DNA of 64,000 nucleotides, from contig NC_135355.1 in NCBI RefSeq assembly GCF_051622035.1, positions 33,709,986 through 33,773,985 on the forward strand. The letters are read 5' to 3'. Position numbers and translations under genes: made by a program. This document shows, piece after piece, positions 27,241 to 42,668 of this stretch (its first letter is position 1; each line of letters opens with the position of its first letter). The stretch comes from Arctopsyche grandis. Its lineage: Eukaryota; Arthropoda; Insecta; Trichoptera; Hydropsychidae. The notes beneath the pieces were generated by a model. That model saw only the letters and a program-made list of their open reading frames with translations. It ran no database searches and was not told the DNA's origin.

Positions 27241-27487
27241 TAAAACAATATTTCATTATTTTATTTTGAACTCGTTTATTTTATCAAGGTAAGCCAGTTA
27301 TCAAAAGAATTTTTGTTATTAATCCACAAGAATAGTCGAAATATGATTTTTCTAAGTGGAATTTTATTTAATTCTCATATAAAGATAATTTAATATATTA
27401 TCCCTATTAATTCAATTCAGATTCGTGTAAATACGAGTAAACACGAGCTTTTTGCTCGCAATTTTACCGATTTAAAGTTCAGCACAC

Positions 27488-27940
27488 TTCCAATTAACCT
27501 TTTTAAACGAAAACAAAAAATAGTGTGGTCAAAACACTATTTCAATAAACATGTTTCAATAGAAAAAACTCAATATAAAATCGTATTAACAATGGGAAAA
27601 AATTCCAAGTGAAAATACGTACTTTTGACTTTTGATTTGAACTGGATGATTACTTAGAGAGATTTGAAAGCTGAAAAGTACTACAAATGGAAGATAAAAT
27701 ACCCGACTATAGGTTCCAATATTCATTTTGAACAGAAAATTGACAGATTTTGAGACATCGACCGAACAACACCAAGATATAGAAAAATCGCGCGATTTAT
27801 AAAACACATATATCTCCGAATCTCGAGCCAATCAACATTTTTTATTACCAGATTCGTGTTCACTGGCCATAATTCTATAAGAAAAGTCATATCTCGTCTC
27901 TGAACCAAAAAAAAAAAAACTCGTCATTTGTCGAACAGTG
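27488..27940 (-). mobile_element. CACTGTTCGAC repeat family, copy 2 (inverted)
   Basis: Ends GTCGAACAGTG at 27930-27940 and is collinear in reverse with 22168-22625, including the far segment CCAATTAACC. It lies immediately next to copy 2 of the CTTCCGGTT element. Confidence 0.7.
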
Positions 27941-28820
27941 TAATTATAGTGATTTTAAGTAATGAAAAAATTTCGAACAAAATCCGACAACCGGAAGTAG
28001 AACTTTTGTCTTGCGTAAGTTTCCCTATATTTGCGCTCGAAAATTTTCTCAAAACCGGTATGTGTGAACGTGTGTGTATGTCTAATTATCGAATTTTGAT
28101 TTGTTACCTTAATATATTTCCCAAATACCTATGTATTTGGGATCTATATACTTTATCTATATAAAGTCATGTGTTGGTCACATCCGAATTTTTTATGGTA
28201 CATAAGTGACGAAATTTAAATTGCTTGGAGTTCACAAATTAAATTGAAATGACACGTAAGTTTATATGTTTATTGATCTTTCCACAACCCAACCTTTACA
28301 TATAAATTTTGTTAATCTATCATGTATAATAATTGGATAATAACAATATGCCCGGTAATAAATTTGAAGTACAATATAGGCAGTAAGAGAAACGCCCACT
28401 ATTCCGACAGGGGTGTACAAAATTACTAAATTGTATTGCAATAAATTCATATGAGTATGTTATACATATATAAATTATTATATTCATTTCATTGCTCGAT
28501 AACGAGTTATTATATCATTTTCAATTTTCATATACATATGTATTGTATTATTGGGCCTTAAAAAGTACATATCAGTTCTCTATGAGTTTTGTTTGTTGGT
28601 ACATATGTATGTTTGATTTATTTAATGTTAGTAGATGTGAGTTTAAATGTAAGATTTATCCGAATATTTTCTTAACATGTTGTAGTTTATCTTTCTTTCT
28701 TTATATTTTTCAAAATTTCATGACTAACTTTATTTGTATTGCATTTTTTCTTTTATTTGTGTAAAACGGTAATTTTTTTGATCGTAAAATAGATAAATAA
28801 ATAATATAACTATGTATTGA
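27941..28820. other. AT-rich intergenic DNA
   Basis: Contains a short inverted match (about 27985-28030) to 22985-23030 and a repeat of 25745-25840 at 28474-28570. No gene seen. Confidence 0.4.
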
Positions 28821-29559
28821 CCCTTTGAGTGCTGACGTGTTTTTTTTTTTTGAAAGCCGGCCTGAAAATTTCCAGCTAGAATTATTTAGAAATCCAATAG
28901 AAAGCAGGTATAAAAATTGTAGCTAATCCAAACAAACCCTAGAGCACTACCCTAGATAACTACCGCCGAAGATTTCGAGCTTTGTAAAGGTGTGTTTAGA
29001 CTCTCTAATATATCTTGCAACAATATAAAACAAACAAAAGAATTCTATTAATAAATGTATTTTTTCCAAAACTACGTAGTTTCATCTTCTTCATTGTTGT
29101 TCAAATGTAATGCTCACAATCTAAATTCCAAGCCACAATCTAAAATATTCAGCAGTTGGGGATTTCTATCCGATAATTCTGCTATGGTTATCAATTCAGA
29201 AATTCCGATGTAAATGAGTCTTTATAAACGTTGATAAATGAATAACACGGATTATACGACCCATGTTCAATGCATTTTTTTCAATGCTACTTTTAAAGAC
29301 TTAGCAGGTAGTATTCTTGTTTACTTTGTACATGCAACCAATAAAGTCCTCTACGTGAGGCCACCACCCCCTGAACGAATACAGTCTGAGAGACCCTTTC
29401 GTTGAAGAACGAGACGGTTGTCCGGCAATAGTACCAGAGCAACAGCACATCACTATTTTATTAAAAAAGGAAACGCCGCAATATAACTATATAAATATAC
29501 ATAAATTTAAAGAACATTTAAAGAGAAAAAAACATATCAATGTACATCGTTTAATTTCT

Positions 29560-29990
29560 GCCTAACACTGAGAGGCGCCGGGTTCGATCCAATGAGCTGA
29601 CCTCTATATCTGTAGTGCTGCCTGTCAGACGTGGATATTTGTGACTCAATGTACAATTCATAGATGTCTCGTTAAAATTTCTAGTTTTCAGTGTCTTGTA
29701 ATTCAGTGACTTGGGTAATAAAAATGCTGCATTGTTTGTAATTGGCCAGGAAGACGCATTAGGGCCGGGCCGCACCGTGCAACTTTGTCGGACGACTAGT
29801 CGCGCGACACGAAAAAATGTATGGAAATGTGTGCAACAAACAAGTTGACGGGTGTGGCATGTCCCATCTACCTGCATGCATTGGTCTGGTCGCCCTCAAC
29901 CAAGTTGTTCGCGAGTTGAGCGGTGCGGCCCGGCCCTTAGGGTTTACCTGTAAAGCCTTCCTGGTATATGTATATGTAAAAAAATAAATA
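29560..29990 (+). mobile_element. SINE family 1 copy, nested in the 28821-30057 element
   Basis: Contains GAGAGGCGCCGGGTTCGATC (B-box-like), TGGATATTTGTGACTC, and the LINE-like tail GCCAGGAAGACGCATT...TTTACCTGTAAAGCCTTCC, ending in (AATA)n. The central part is shorter than in other copies. It is interrupted by the 175-bp element at 29762-29936. Sequence from 29327 to 29560 is also inserted but not recognised. Confidence 0.7.
29762..29936 (+). mobile_element. 175-bp PIF/Harbinger-like MITE
   Basis: Perfect inverted ends GGGCCGGGCCGCACCG, flanked by TTA on both sides (29759-29761 and 29937-29939). Other SINE copies read GGCGCATTGGGGT across this point, giving an empty site. A three-base TWA target and GGGCC ends fit PIF/Harbinger. 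Very GC-rich ends against an AT-rich background. Confidence 0.88.
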
Positions 29991-30057
29991 AATAACGCCT
30001 ATCGGCCCATGGACTTGTCAGCAAAACGCCGATCGGCGTTGGTCAGCATTCAAAGGG

Positions 30058-31019
30058 TTCTACTTATATTGAGTAGACATGCAATCGGTTTGATCAAATT
30101 TCTAAATATTATCAATCAGCAATATTCTTCAATAGGATTATGGAACAATTGATGCGACGACCCTGAATAGTTTGGTTTTGTGCTTTTATTTCAATTCCAA
30201 AGCATACTCTCAATCCAACGAACGGGCTTTTCTCGCTTGTCTTTGAGCGCATCGAAAGCTCTCAAAGAGAGAGAGAGAGCTTAACAAAGATGTTAATGTA
30301 AATAATAACATGGCACGAATCCTTATCCAGTCGTCGTCAACCATCAACGTTTACTTTTATTTAAAATCTACACGATTTCGCAATGACAACATACATACAC
30401 GCGTATGCTATATTTTCATAAGGTATCCTTATGTACTCATAATGTGTCCCAAAAACAATAGGTCCATTGTTGGGTATAGGTATATTTTCACAGCGCTCCC
30501 ATTGTCGATACATCTCATTGTTCGAGTGTAATCATTCTCGGCGAGATTGCGGCCTGTAATTTATAAGGAATTTGCAAGCGTATCATCAGGCTTTAGGGCA
30601 ATCGACGTTTCAGGCAAATTCAGACACATATCTCATACTTGACACTGATCGCACGTTCGATCCGTCGTCATAACTTTCCGTTCGGCTCGAAATTTATACA
30701 CTCTCATGCATTTTTAATTTAAGGATTTTTCACAGTGTAACTGTAACCGTATTACCGTTACCCTACCGTCTTTTACCGACAGAGTAGTTTTAACTGTATG
30801 GTTAAACACGAATGATTTACTTTTTATTATATTTCTGGGGTACTGTTTCAGCTTGATACTCATATATGTATGTATGACGGATTGTGTACTTTTTCGAGAC
30901 ATAAATTTGGATCAAATCCTGAGAAAGTTGTAAAAAATCAAATATTGCCAGCACCTATGGGAATACCCAGAACTTTTTGCTTCAATATTATGCAGATTTC
31001 TACTGACTGAAGCTAAACT
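30058..31019. other. Intergenic, no gene seen
   Basis: Contains (GA)n near 30265. No coding similarity recognised in any frame. Confidence 0.45.
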
Positions 31020-31680
31020 TTATTTAACTTTTCTTATAGAAAATAATTTCCTACATCTAATATATAATTTCGAAAGACACTTTCTATATAACATTGGTTG
31101 GTTGGTTGGTTCGTAGACAACACATTTGATATATACATATGTATATATACAAGCTGAACCCCGGCATGCGTTGCAATGCCATAATAACGCATGCAATTCC
31201 CGTTCCCGTTCCCATTTGTCGGAAAAACGCAGGTAGCGAACACATTTGAAATTATTGCGTTGCAATGACACTCATTCCCGTTTTTCCCGTTTCCGTTCCC
31301 GTTTTGTCCCGTTTTTTTTCACAGTAATCTTCCCGGACATGCACATAACAAATCCTGAAAGTTTCATCGTAATCGGTTCAGTGGTTTAGCAGCCTATTCG
31401 AGACACATACACACACATTAAATTTTATATATATAGATATATTTCGATTCATAGGCGCCGATTTGATTTTTTTTCGATTCGAAGGATTCAAAGTCCCCGG
31501 GGGCGAAGGCGCCGGGGGCGACGGAGCCGATGGGGACGGCACCTTCGTGCCGGGGGTGAAGGCGCTGGGGGGGGCTGCCAGATTCTGGTATACATATAAT
31601 TTCGAAAGAGACTTAGTATATATGTTTGTTTATTCGTGACAGTCAATTTAATAATAATTTGTATATAAAATTATTCTTTT
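31020..31680 (-). repeat. Dispersed 'CCCGGCTTCGCTCGG'-family repeat, inverted copy
   Basis: Reverse complement of parts of 37985-38430: the interval 31480-31680 (GGGGGCGAAGGCGCCGGGGG, CGAAAGAGACTTAGTATAT, TTCGTGACAGTCAATT) matches 38110-38330. The interval 31320-31430 (AATCGGTTCAGTGGTTTAGC, GACACATACACACACATTA) is a further module of the same type. Confidence 0.6.
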
Positions 31681-31689
31681 CAATATATA

Positions 31690-32820
31690 TATTTATTATA
31701 TAAATAAGACCCCGAACCATAGAATCGTTTCGAAACTTTGCAAAAATCAAAAGTCGAAATTTTCTCGAGTGGTTTTAGCATGAGTGGCTGAGAAAATTGT
31801 TTTAAGGAAAACTCGAAAGCTTTCTCACATTTTCCCCGTGCTTGTAAAATTGGCTAGGATGTTAGCCTTAGAGTGATAAGGGTAACGAGTTCGTGACTGA
31901 AAGCACCGTTTTCCCTTCAATGCTAAAGGTGAACCATCTCGACCCATTATACGAAAATTGTTAAAGTAAACGATATACTTATACATATGTATGCTATACT
32001 CATGCTACGTATGTAGTGTATATATTATATATGTATACTGGTGGAATTTCCGCGTATTTTCCCATTTCCACTCGACTCTTACGCGAAATATGAGTTTGTT
32101 TTAATTTCCAATCAATTTAACGCGCCTTTCGAAGACGTTTAATTTTCTGGCGGCCGAGAAGCTGTTGAGTCGAATAAATATTTGCACAAGATATTAATTA
32201 TTATTATAAACCGGGAATCGGGTCGTTTAAACGGTTCCTTTTAAACACCTGTTCGTTCTGATGCTTTTCGAAATGATTTATGCGTTAATTGCGAACGAGG
32301 CCGCCAACAAATGGGACCTTCGACTCGTGCAGATGATAACATCGAAAGGACCACGCCCTTCGCGAAGATGCAGTGCAAATACCGACTGCCCGAAGATGCA
32401 GACGTGCTAATTGTCGGCTCGCGAACTCCTATAATATATCAAATTTTTTTCTCAGCGTGTTATATACATTTTATAGTTAAGTAATTCATAATGAATATTT
32501 TTTTAATTAGCTAAATAGCTAAAATTATATAAATATAAAAAAAAATTGTTGTGAGGGATCCAATAAATCGGTATCATCCCCTCTAGTTTGCCGCATATTC
32601 GATTTTCTAGCATCAATAATTTTTCCAATCTGAAAAATGCTACCTACATAATATATATCTGGAAAATTTCATATGTATCAAATTTTTTGTTGATTTTACC
32701 ATAGATGTCTCTATTATATTCTATATATATATAATTGTAATGTAATTTTAAATTGTTAGTATTTATGTACAAAATAATCTAACCATATGTTTGTTGCCTT
32801 GGTGTAATTCCTGTCATGGC
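31690..32820. other. Intergenic, no gene seen
   Basis: AT-rich DNA with a slightly GC-richer patch at 32040-32430 that has no recognisable ORF. Confidence 0.45.
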
Positions 32821-32849
32821 ATCTATGTTAATTTTTTTTATTTTATTAA

Positions 32850-33245
32850 TTCAATTAATCATGTATACCCGTCTAATAGATTGCTTCAACGCGACAAGTG
32901 TCTTATACAGATCAAGAATTATTTATTAATTAATTCAACCCATTTATTAAACAAGACATTTATGTTCAAACGAATAACATCCACAGAGATATCTATGGAC
33001 AAATTTTTGCAGAATTTTCTAATCGGTGAAAATCGAAACGTTGAATTTTTGCTAAAGGGATAGGACTGGGTTGCCAATTGGTTGGAACCGTTTCAATGAA
33101 GTCAGATAAGTTGGCAAACTTTGATAGGAAACGATCGACCTTTGAGTCACATATTCAAGGTCTGGCCAGCAGCACAGGCAGGTATTGAATCCATGACCAC
33201 ACAATTGAAAGCATTTCATGCTAACCATTGATCTATGCTGCTGGT
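32850..33245 (-). mobile_element. SINE family 1 copy
   Basis: Contains GGAACCGTTTCAATGAAGTC, GATAGGAAACGATCGACC, TCTGGCCAGCAGCACAGG and the head GCTGCTGG, in the order expected for a - strand copy. The upstream 32860-32960 segment resembles 33425-33530. Confidence 0.65.
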
Positions 33246-33399
33246 TAAATCTATGTAATAAAATAAAAATAAAATAATATTAGGGTGGAAATCATCATAA
33301 CGAGCTTCCAAGAAAGAATTTGTAAGCCTTACATTGTAGTGTTGACCCTTTTTACATACATACCTCTTATTTCATGTTGACATTCTGGCATATTTTATT

Positions 33400-33890
33400 T
33401 TATTGTTACAATCAATATACAATCGTCATTACAGATCGCTCCAATGCGACGAGTGTACGATAACGGTCAGAAATACAATAATACATATACAATCAGAATA
33501 CATAGCATATAACAATTAATCAGTACAGAAATAATAATCATAGATACATCTATGGATTATTTTTTTTTTAGATTTTTGTGTACAATTATTATTACAATTT
33601 TTATACATATAATAAACACGAAATTATAGAGATGTCTATAGATTTCAGATTGCTGTGCATAACTTTTACAAATTATACACACAGATTTTGTGACAACAGG
33701 AAATGAACTAATAGCAATTTTCAGGAACCGTTTCAACAATGATCAGATATAATTGGCAAACTCTGATAGAGAAACGATCGATTTGGAGTCACAAAACCCC
33801 CAAATCTAACCAGCAGTTTGACGAGGACTCGAACCTTCGACCTCAGTGGTGCTAAATATATACGCTACCATTAAGCCAAACTGCTGGCTA
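33400..33890 (-). mobile_element. SINE family 1 copy, variant body
   Basis: GAACCGTTTCAACAATGATC, AGAAACGATCGATTTGGAGT, AGCCAAACTGCTGGC at the head end. It has CGACGAGTGTACGATAACGG in the tail, shared with the previous copy but not with the 35852 type. Confidence 0.65.
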
Positions 33891-34308
33891 TGATAATATT
33901 GACTTGAGATGTCATATTACGGAAACACATTGAATGGTTTGTTCAAAAAATATATTCTATAAGTATCCATTCATTCCATCAAAAGCAAATTTACCGTGAA
34001 CCAGCTGAATTACCTGGAGTTTCTCAGGTGTATAAAAGCCGTATTAAGGTATTAACCCCTTTCGAAAACTGTATACGGTTTGCATAGTGGACAAATAAAC
34101 AAACAAAATTTCATCTTTTTTCTAGAATATAATACATATTTTCATATTAAATATGGAATGTGGAAGAAATATGTATAATAAGAAACATTTATTTAATGGT
34201 ATTTAATTTATTTTAAAGTTTGTTACTGTATGCAAAATAGTATAAAGAACAATTTTGAAGTGAAACGAATCATCTAAATAATAAAGCGGATGAAGAAATG
34301 AAGTCAAT

Positions 34309-37557
<3,249 letters not shown>

Positions 37558-37605
37558 GTTGAGGCTCAAAAAACTCGACTAATAATTTTCGAATGAACAT
37601 CGTCG

Positions 37606-37614
37606 CTATTTATA
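37606..37614 (-). promoter_or_regulatory. TATA box of SP4
   Basis: TATAAATAG on the - strand, 49-57 bp upstream of the ATG. The strongest TATA match of the four protease genes. Confidence 0.65.
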
Positions 37615-37984
37615 ATGATCGCTAATCTGGCAAAAAGACAATTATCTTCGATTATACCCAGTAATTCGGTAGATTTCCGCGATTATCGCATGCAGATTAT
37701 GATGCACTTCATAGGCATTATGATATTAATTGAATCTATAGAAGTTTTATCAGACAACAGCTTCTGTATCCCATTTTATGACGATAGATAATGCATAGTA
37801 TATGATGTGTTAAACTTTAGAGATTTGTTCTTTAAAAATGTAATAAACTAAGATGAAGATTACAGCACATTAACAAATTTTGCAAATCGAAAGCCGAAGA
37901 GCAAAATTCATATAATACATACATTAAATTGAAATTTGCTGCCATTCTTTGCGAAAATCGTAAATTTGACTTTTAATTAATATA

Positions 37985-38430
37985 CTAGCTGTATTACCCG
38001 GCTTCGCTCGGTATTTGTAATATAAACCGCTTAAACATGACTAATCTAATATTAAACATTTTATTAAATTTATTTGAATAGTTTTATTTTATATAAATTT
38101 ATTTGAATATTCATTTGTTTTTTTTAATTTAATTGACTGTCACGAACAAACAAACATATAGTAAGTCTCTTATAAAAAATTATATGTATACGAAATTATA
38201 TGTACACCAGAATCCAGCGCCTGCGCCCCCGCCACTGGTCCCCCTAGGGCTCCGCCCCCGGCGTTTGCGCTCCCTAGGGCTTCGCCCTTGGCGCCTTTGC
38301 CCCCGGGAGCTTCGAAGCCTTTGAATCGAAAAAAATCGAATTATTTATTCGATGACGTCACGGATTTACGACCCAACGAACGAAGGTTAAATACATACAT
38401 ACAAAGTCTCTTTCCAAATAATTATATATT
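37985..38430 (+). repeat. Dispersed 'CCCGGCTTCGCTCGG' repeat, copy with GC-rich core
   Basis: Starts TAGCTGTATTACCCGGCTTC. The core at 38215-38320 is C-rich with GGGCTTCGCCCTTGGCGCC-type words, and the end reads ATACAAAGTCTCTTTCC...ATATATTAGATA. Compare 7248-7500, where the core is absent. Confidence 0.65.
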
Positions 38431-39443
38431 AGATAAGCGTCACTTTCGAATTTCATTTTTTTAAATCTGTTTTATTATATTGCGCCGAAAATTTTTCTCT
38501 TTTTTATTTACATTGATTTTGCATTTTGCAAATTAAAGATAAATATGTAATACATATGTATTATATAGTTTTAGATCTTCGATTTTGAATTTGTCTTGCC
38601 AGTGATGACATGGATGCGAAACTTGGGGCATTCCGGCACAAGTGCGAGTTGAGGGCTGAGGTCAACCCTCTACCATTATATTCAAATATCACCAATTCGT
38701 CACTTGTATGACACCATCATGTATGACTCCTTCATTGCCGCATGATGTGTAATTAATATTAACAGTAAAACGATATAAGACACACCTAATTTAATAAATA
38801 GCACCATTGATTTGTAGCACACCTCACACACTGACTAACCGAAATTGTACGACACGTGTCTTCAACACATTCATTGTTTTAAATAAGAGTATATAAACTC
38901 ATCACTGTTAGAATTTAAGTTAGTCCGTAATCAGCTATTGTACTGAATATATTAATAAATCATTATTTTTTATTCAAACTGGTCGTCTGCAATTCTTTAT
39001 TCGCGCAAGATTTGCGCCGATATAAGCGCGCAATACAAACTATAAAATAAAATAAAATATTTATAAATCGATTTTGATGTTGACTAAAATTTTCTGGCTT
39101 TTTCTTTCCGAACTACCTTTTGTTTCCGATTGTTTTCCCGTAATGAGTATGTTTTACTAAATCTCAAAATACTTTTTAAAATTAAATACATGTAAATAAA
39201 TAAATAAAATATATTTTTCGTTTATATTCAATGTCATTTATATATGTAGTTATATGATATGGATAAGCATAAGTATTAATTAAAAAGTTAAGATAATAAT
39301 ACGTCACTAGGATTAGAGAAAACCTTGATCACTATCATCATCTACTCTTATCTTATCTTTGCAAATTCCTTCTTCTCTTATATGAGATTTAATTTATATA
39401 TTGTATCGTTTTTTTATTACAAATATATCTATACATACATATG
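38431..39443. other. Intergenic, no gene seen
   Basis: Contains GACATGGATGCGAAACTTGG at 38607-38626, similar to the RTE-like fragment at 51726, then AT-rich DNA without features. Confidence 0.4.
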
Positions 39444-39848
39444 TAGGGGAGACCGGGGCCAAAAGTAACAGTGCTAATATCTTCTAATCTTTGCATTTTT
39501 TCGAAGGTTCGCGAACAAACATATTGTCCTCTTTCCCTCGTCGCCTTCTCTCCGTGTAGTTTTGATTTTTTGTATTTTTGTGACAAAATGGATTCAATCT
39601 GAAGATCCGCAATTGAACTAATAGTAATCAATACTTACATGTTGTTATTATCGATTATAATTAGCCGATTAAGCGTATCATTGATGGTATTTCGTCCAAA
39701 TGGTCACAAAGTTGCAAAACGTGGTTGGGGTCGAAAGTAACAAATAACTCGGGGTCGAAAGTAACTGTTACTTTCAACCCCGTCTGTTTTTCGGTGTATT
39801 ATTTTTACGAAGCTTGATCTAATCGTAACGTTATTGTTAAATTTAAGG

Positions 39849-40037
39849 ATGCCACGAAATAGAATCCGAACTACGACGAGAGGCCTGGCGCATCAGTCCA
39901 TGTATGAAGCTGCTACTCAAGATATTATAAACAATAACCTGAGTATTCGAGCTGCAGCTAAAAAAATTCAATTTGTGCCACGTTACTCTATTTCGATACA
40001 TAAAAAAACGAAAATAAAAAATAAAATTGGCAATTGA
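39849..40037 (+). pseudogene. Remnant transposase N-terminus with psq-type helix-turn-helix
   Basis: 62 residues beginning MPRNRIRTTTRG, followed by LSIRAAAKKI and VPRYSI. This is the MPRxxxR...SIRxAAKxxxVPxxTL pattern of pogo/Tigger and jerky-type transposases, whose N-terminus binds the element's ends. It ends at a premature stop (40035-40037) where a full transposase would continue for several hundred residues. Confidence 0.8.
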
Positions 40038-40300
40038 AGAAGAAAAATCCAAGAAACAAATGAAGACAGCTGGGAGTAAAAGTAAGAAAATGAATCCAAA
40101 GAAAGGGGTGGATAGTTAAAGGAAAAAAGTCTATAAAAGAATCATCTGATGATGAGGACGATTGCTTCTGCTTGGTCTGTGTGGAATCGTACAGTAAGAG
40201 CCGATCCGGAAAGAATTGGATTCGATGTCTTGATTGTAAGGGTTGGGCTCACGAAAAATGCACCAAAGGGAATGCTACTTGTGTATGCCATAATGATTAG
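40038..40300 (+). pseudogene. Remnant transposase C-terminus with PHD-like zinc finger
   Basis: A lysine-rich linker in one frame (EEEKSKKQMK), then in another frame SSDDEDDCFCLVC, WIRCLDCKGWAHEKC and CVCHND, ending TAG at 40298-40300. The Cys4-His-Cys3 spacing is that of the PHD-like finger found at the C-terminus of insect pogo/jerky-like transposases. The frame change and missing catalytic core show it is not functional. Confidence 0.8.
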
Positions 40301-40433
40301 TAGACACCGGATAGTCACAGTGCTATTCATTGTTCCATTTTTGTAAGTCCTTTGTAAAAAAGGTTCGGCAAACCTTTAACAATGCATTTACAACCTTTGA
40401 ACAATACGCGGCACCTTCTGGGTCCGGTGACTA
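40301..40433 (+). mobile_element. hAT-like MITE inserted at the PHD stop codon
   Basis: Flanked by ATGATTAG (40293-40300) and CTGATTAG (40434-40441). Starts TAGACACCGGATAGTCAC and ends CCGGTGACTA. The interior (AACCTTTAACAATGCATTTA) matches the MITE at 52349-52450. Confidence 0.75.
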
Positions 40434-40441
40434 CTGATTAG

Positions 40442-40578
40442 TAGAGACCGGAGCCTCTTTACGCCGTTCATTGTTATTGTTAATTTTTATGGTGAACCTT
40501 TTTTTGCTAACCTAGCTTTGTAGTACAAAGCTAGAGAGCAAATGAACAAAGAACGGCGCAAAGTTGGTCCGCTCTTTA
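40442..40578 (+). mobile_element. Second hAT-like MITE at the same octamer
   Basis: Flanked by CTGATTAG (40434-40441) and CTGATTAG (40579-40586). Ends TAGAGACCGGAGCC and, inverted, TAAAGAGCGGACC. Subterminal inverted words ACGCCGTTC and GAACGGCG. Contains a small internal foldback (AGCTTTGTA / TACAAAGCT). Confidence 0.8.
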
Positions 40579-40929
40579 CTGATTAGAGTGTATTTTATGT
40601 TATATTGTATTTATAAAAATGTTTGCTGCCTACTACCTACTTCTTATTATTTGAAACCAAATTATCAATCATATCGTACTGTTAATTTCGACCCCACTAG
40701 GTTTAACTTTTGACCCGTGTCGGGGGTCAAAAGTAACGCTCGATATGCCCTCGAAAAATTTCTAATATCCTGAAATGGTTATGCATAATCAAACTGATAC
40801 CAATGTATATTATAAACAAAGATCTAAGCTACCTGCGTGGCTAATCAGTTTCATTCTAGAGTTTTTAGTTTTCTCCCAATGTCCTCAAATGTCAAAAATA
40901 TTACTTTTGACCCCGGTCTCCCCTACATA

Positions 40930-42660
40930 CATAAGTACACTATACCAAAATTTATTTGTATCTTTCAAATTTTAGTTCATTAGAATAATTCAATTATATA
41001 AATACTACAATGCGTAAGCTTAGTTGGAAAACTTACAAAACCGATCTCAAATGATGTTATCGTCTATATTTAGTGAAAAGTCGACAATTCGAATAATGGA
41101 AATGACTTTATTTCGACAAATTCTTATACGATTGAATCACGACTACAATCCCCTATAATTGAGACGCTTTGCTATAAAATGTGTCAAGACGACTTATAGT
41201 CCTTACAAAACGGTTTGTTTTATTACGTCTGGCCTCTGAATCTATTTCAGACACATACTCAATGGTACATCCATAAATGCTGTGTAAAACATCAATGTTT
41301 TGCACATATGTATGTACATACATACAAACATACAAACATTTCATCTTAGTTTATCCCCACAATCGCGATCGTAATCAATTATACATATATTGTTCGCTTA
41401 ATCACAGACGAAATCATAATTAAGTACGTGGGATTACAAATAGCTATTTTATTATTATATCACTATCGTAAAATTTTATCTGGATCAATAATACAGTGCA
41501 GTGTTGGCAAATAATGATGCATACGTGGACTGTCGAATCTTTTCAATGTATGTACATACATACGTGGTTCAATTCATTTCCAAGATGATTTTGAATATCT
41601 TAAGTTGTGTATTTGAATAATTGGCGTACGTTCGTTCACTGGTCTAAAATGTACGTGCGATTTCCATTCGGCATGAACGAGTTATAATTGTACCGAAAGT
41701 CGTGATTTTTTTTGATTTAAAAATTCAAATCTGCCCATCAACGTCTCCTTTGATATATTCACAATGTGAAAATATTTATTCGCTCAAAAATAGTCTGATT
41801 TTTAAGCGGGCTTTTACGCCCAAGTGACAGCGCATTTGGAAGAGCAACATCTTCATGCGAATTCAGATGGAAGCGTATCGTACGTTTTATTTGAACGTGA
41901 AAACCTTTTCGAAACGCTTTAGAAACGCCAATCTTGTTTCATCTCGACTGTCCGATGTTGTTTTTATTTTTTTAAACCGCTTTACGTATGTGAAGTTTCC
42001 GAATCGAAATAATAATAAAAAAATACGATTCCGTTCTAATAAAACCGATGCGTCATTTTTTCATATGGTGTTTTCACTGGAATTGATCATACTTGAGATA
42101 TATGTATAGCGTTTGATTCCTTTCACTGCCTCTCTCTGACGTTATGCCATAGATGTCATCTTGTTAAGAATATATATAAAGTAATCGGATAGTAGCCTAA
42201 AAAGTCTGTGAAAATGAAAAGCTGACGAATAGTGAAACGACGCGTCACGAAAAAAAAACTGTTTGATTATCTATGATTAGTTTGATTTAATACATAACTA
42301 GATCTGTTTAGATTCCCTACCGAAGCCAAATTGGATGATAAAATCATGTGTTTTAATTAATTTTTATATTTACTAATGAAATTTTCTATATATGTAGAGC
42401 ATATCGATGGCTTGGTACACAGATATTGTATGTCCATTTTTGAATATGTATCGAATTATAAGTTTGTAGGTGCTGGAATAATTCAGGTTTTTCTTATTTA
42501 TTTGGTACTTATTCGATACTTATTCATTTGGTAGACTATTCCAAGTGGTAACCACTCTACATACTTGAAAAAAGAATCTTGTAAGAAATATATTTTTGGG
42601 GTCTAAGAATATGACCTCTAAGATGATTTTATGTTAGGAGGTCGATCATTGGACAATTGT
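40930..42660. other. Intergenic, no gene seen
   Basis: AT-rich, with ATAC/GTAT simple patches. The ORF-like stretch around 41855-42109 has no recognisable motif. Confidence 0.45.
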
Positions 42661-42668
42661 AATGGGTA

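Larger units (their letters stand above)
28821..30057 (-). mobile_element. Second copy of the outer piggyBac-like element
   Basis: Ends CCCTTTGAGTGCTGACG (left) and, inverted, CCCTTTGAATGCTGACC (right); flanks TTGA and TTCT look like decayed TTAA. It aligns in reverse with 357-610 and 1430-1703 and lacks the 615-1426 insertion. It has its own insertion, a SINE at about 29327-29995. Confidence 0.75.
39446..40923 (+). mobile_element. pogo/Tigger-like DNA transposon, internally deleted
   Basis: Inverted ends GGGGAGACCGGGGCCAAAAG (left) and, inverted, GGGGAGACCGGGGTCAAAAG (right), between TA dinucleotides (39444-39445 and 40924-40925). The interior keeps a psq-type DNA-binding N-terminus and a PHD-type zinc-finger C-terminus of a transposase, but the DDE core is gone. 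Two small hAT-like MITEs have inserted next to each other in its 3' half. Confidence 0.85.
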
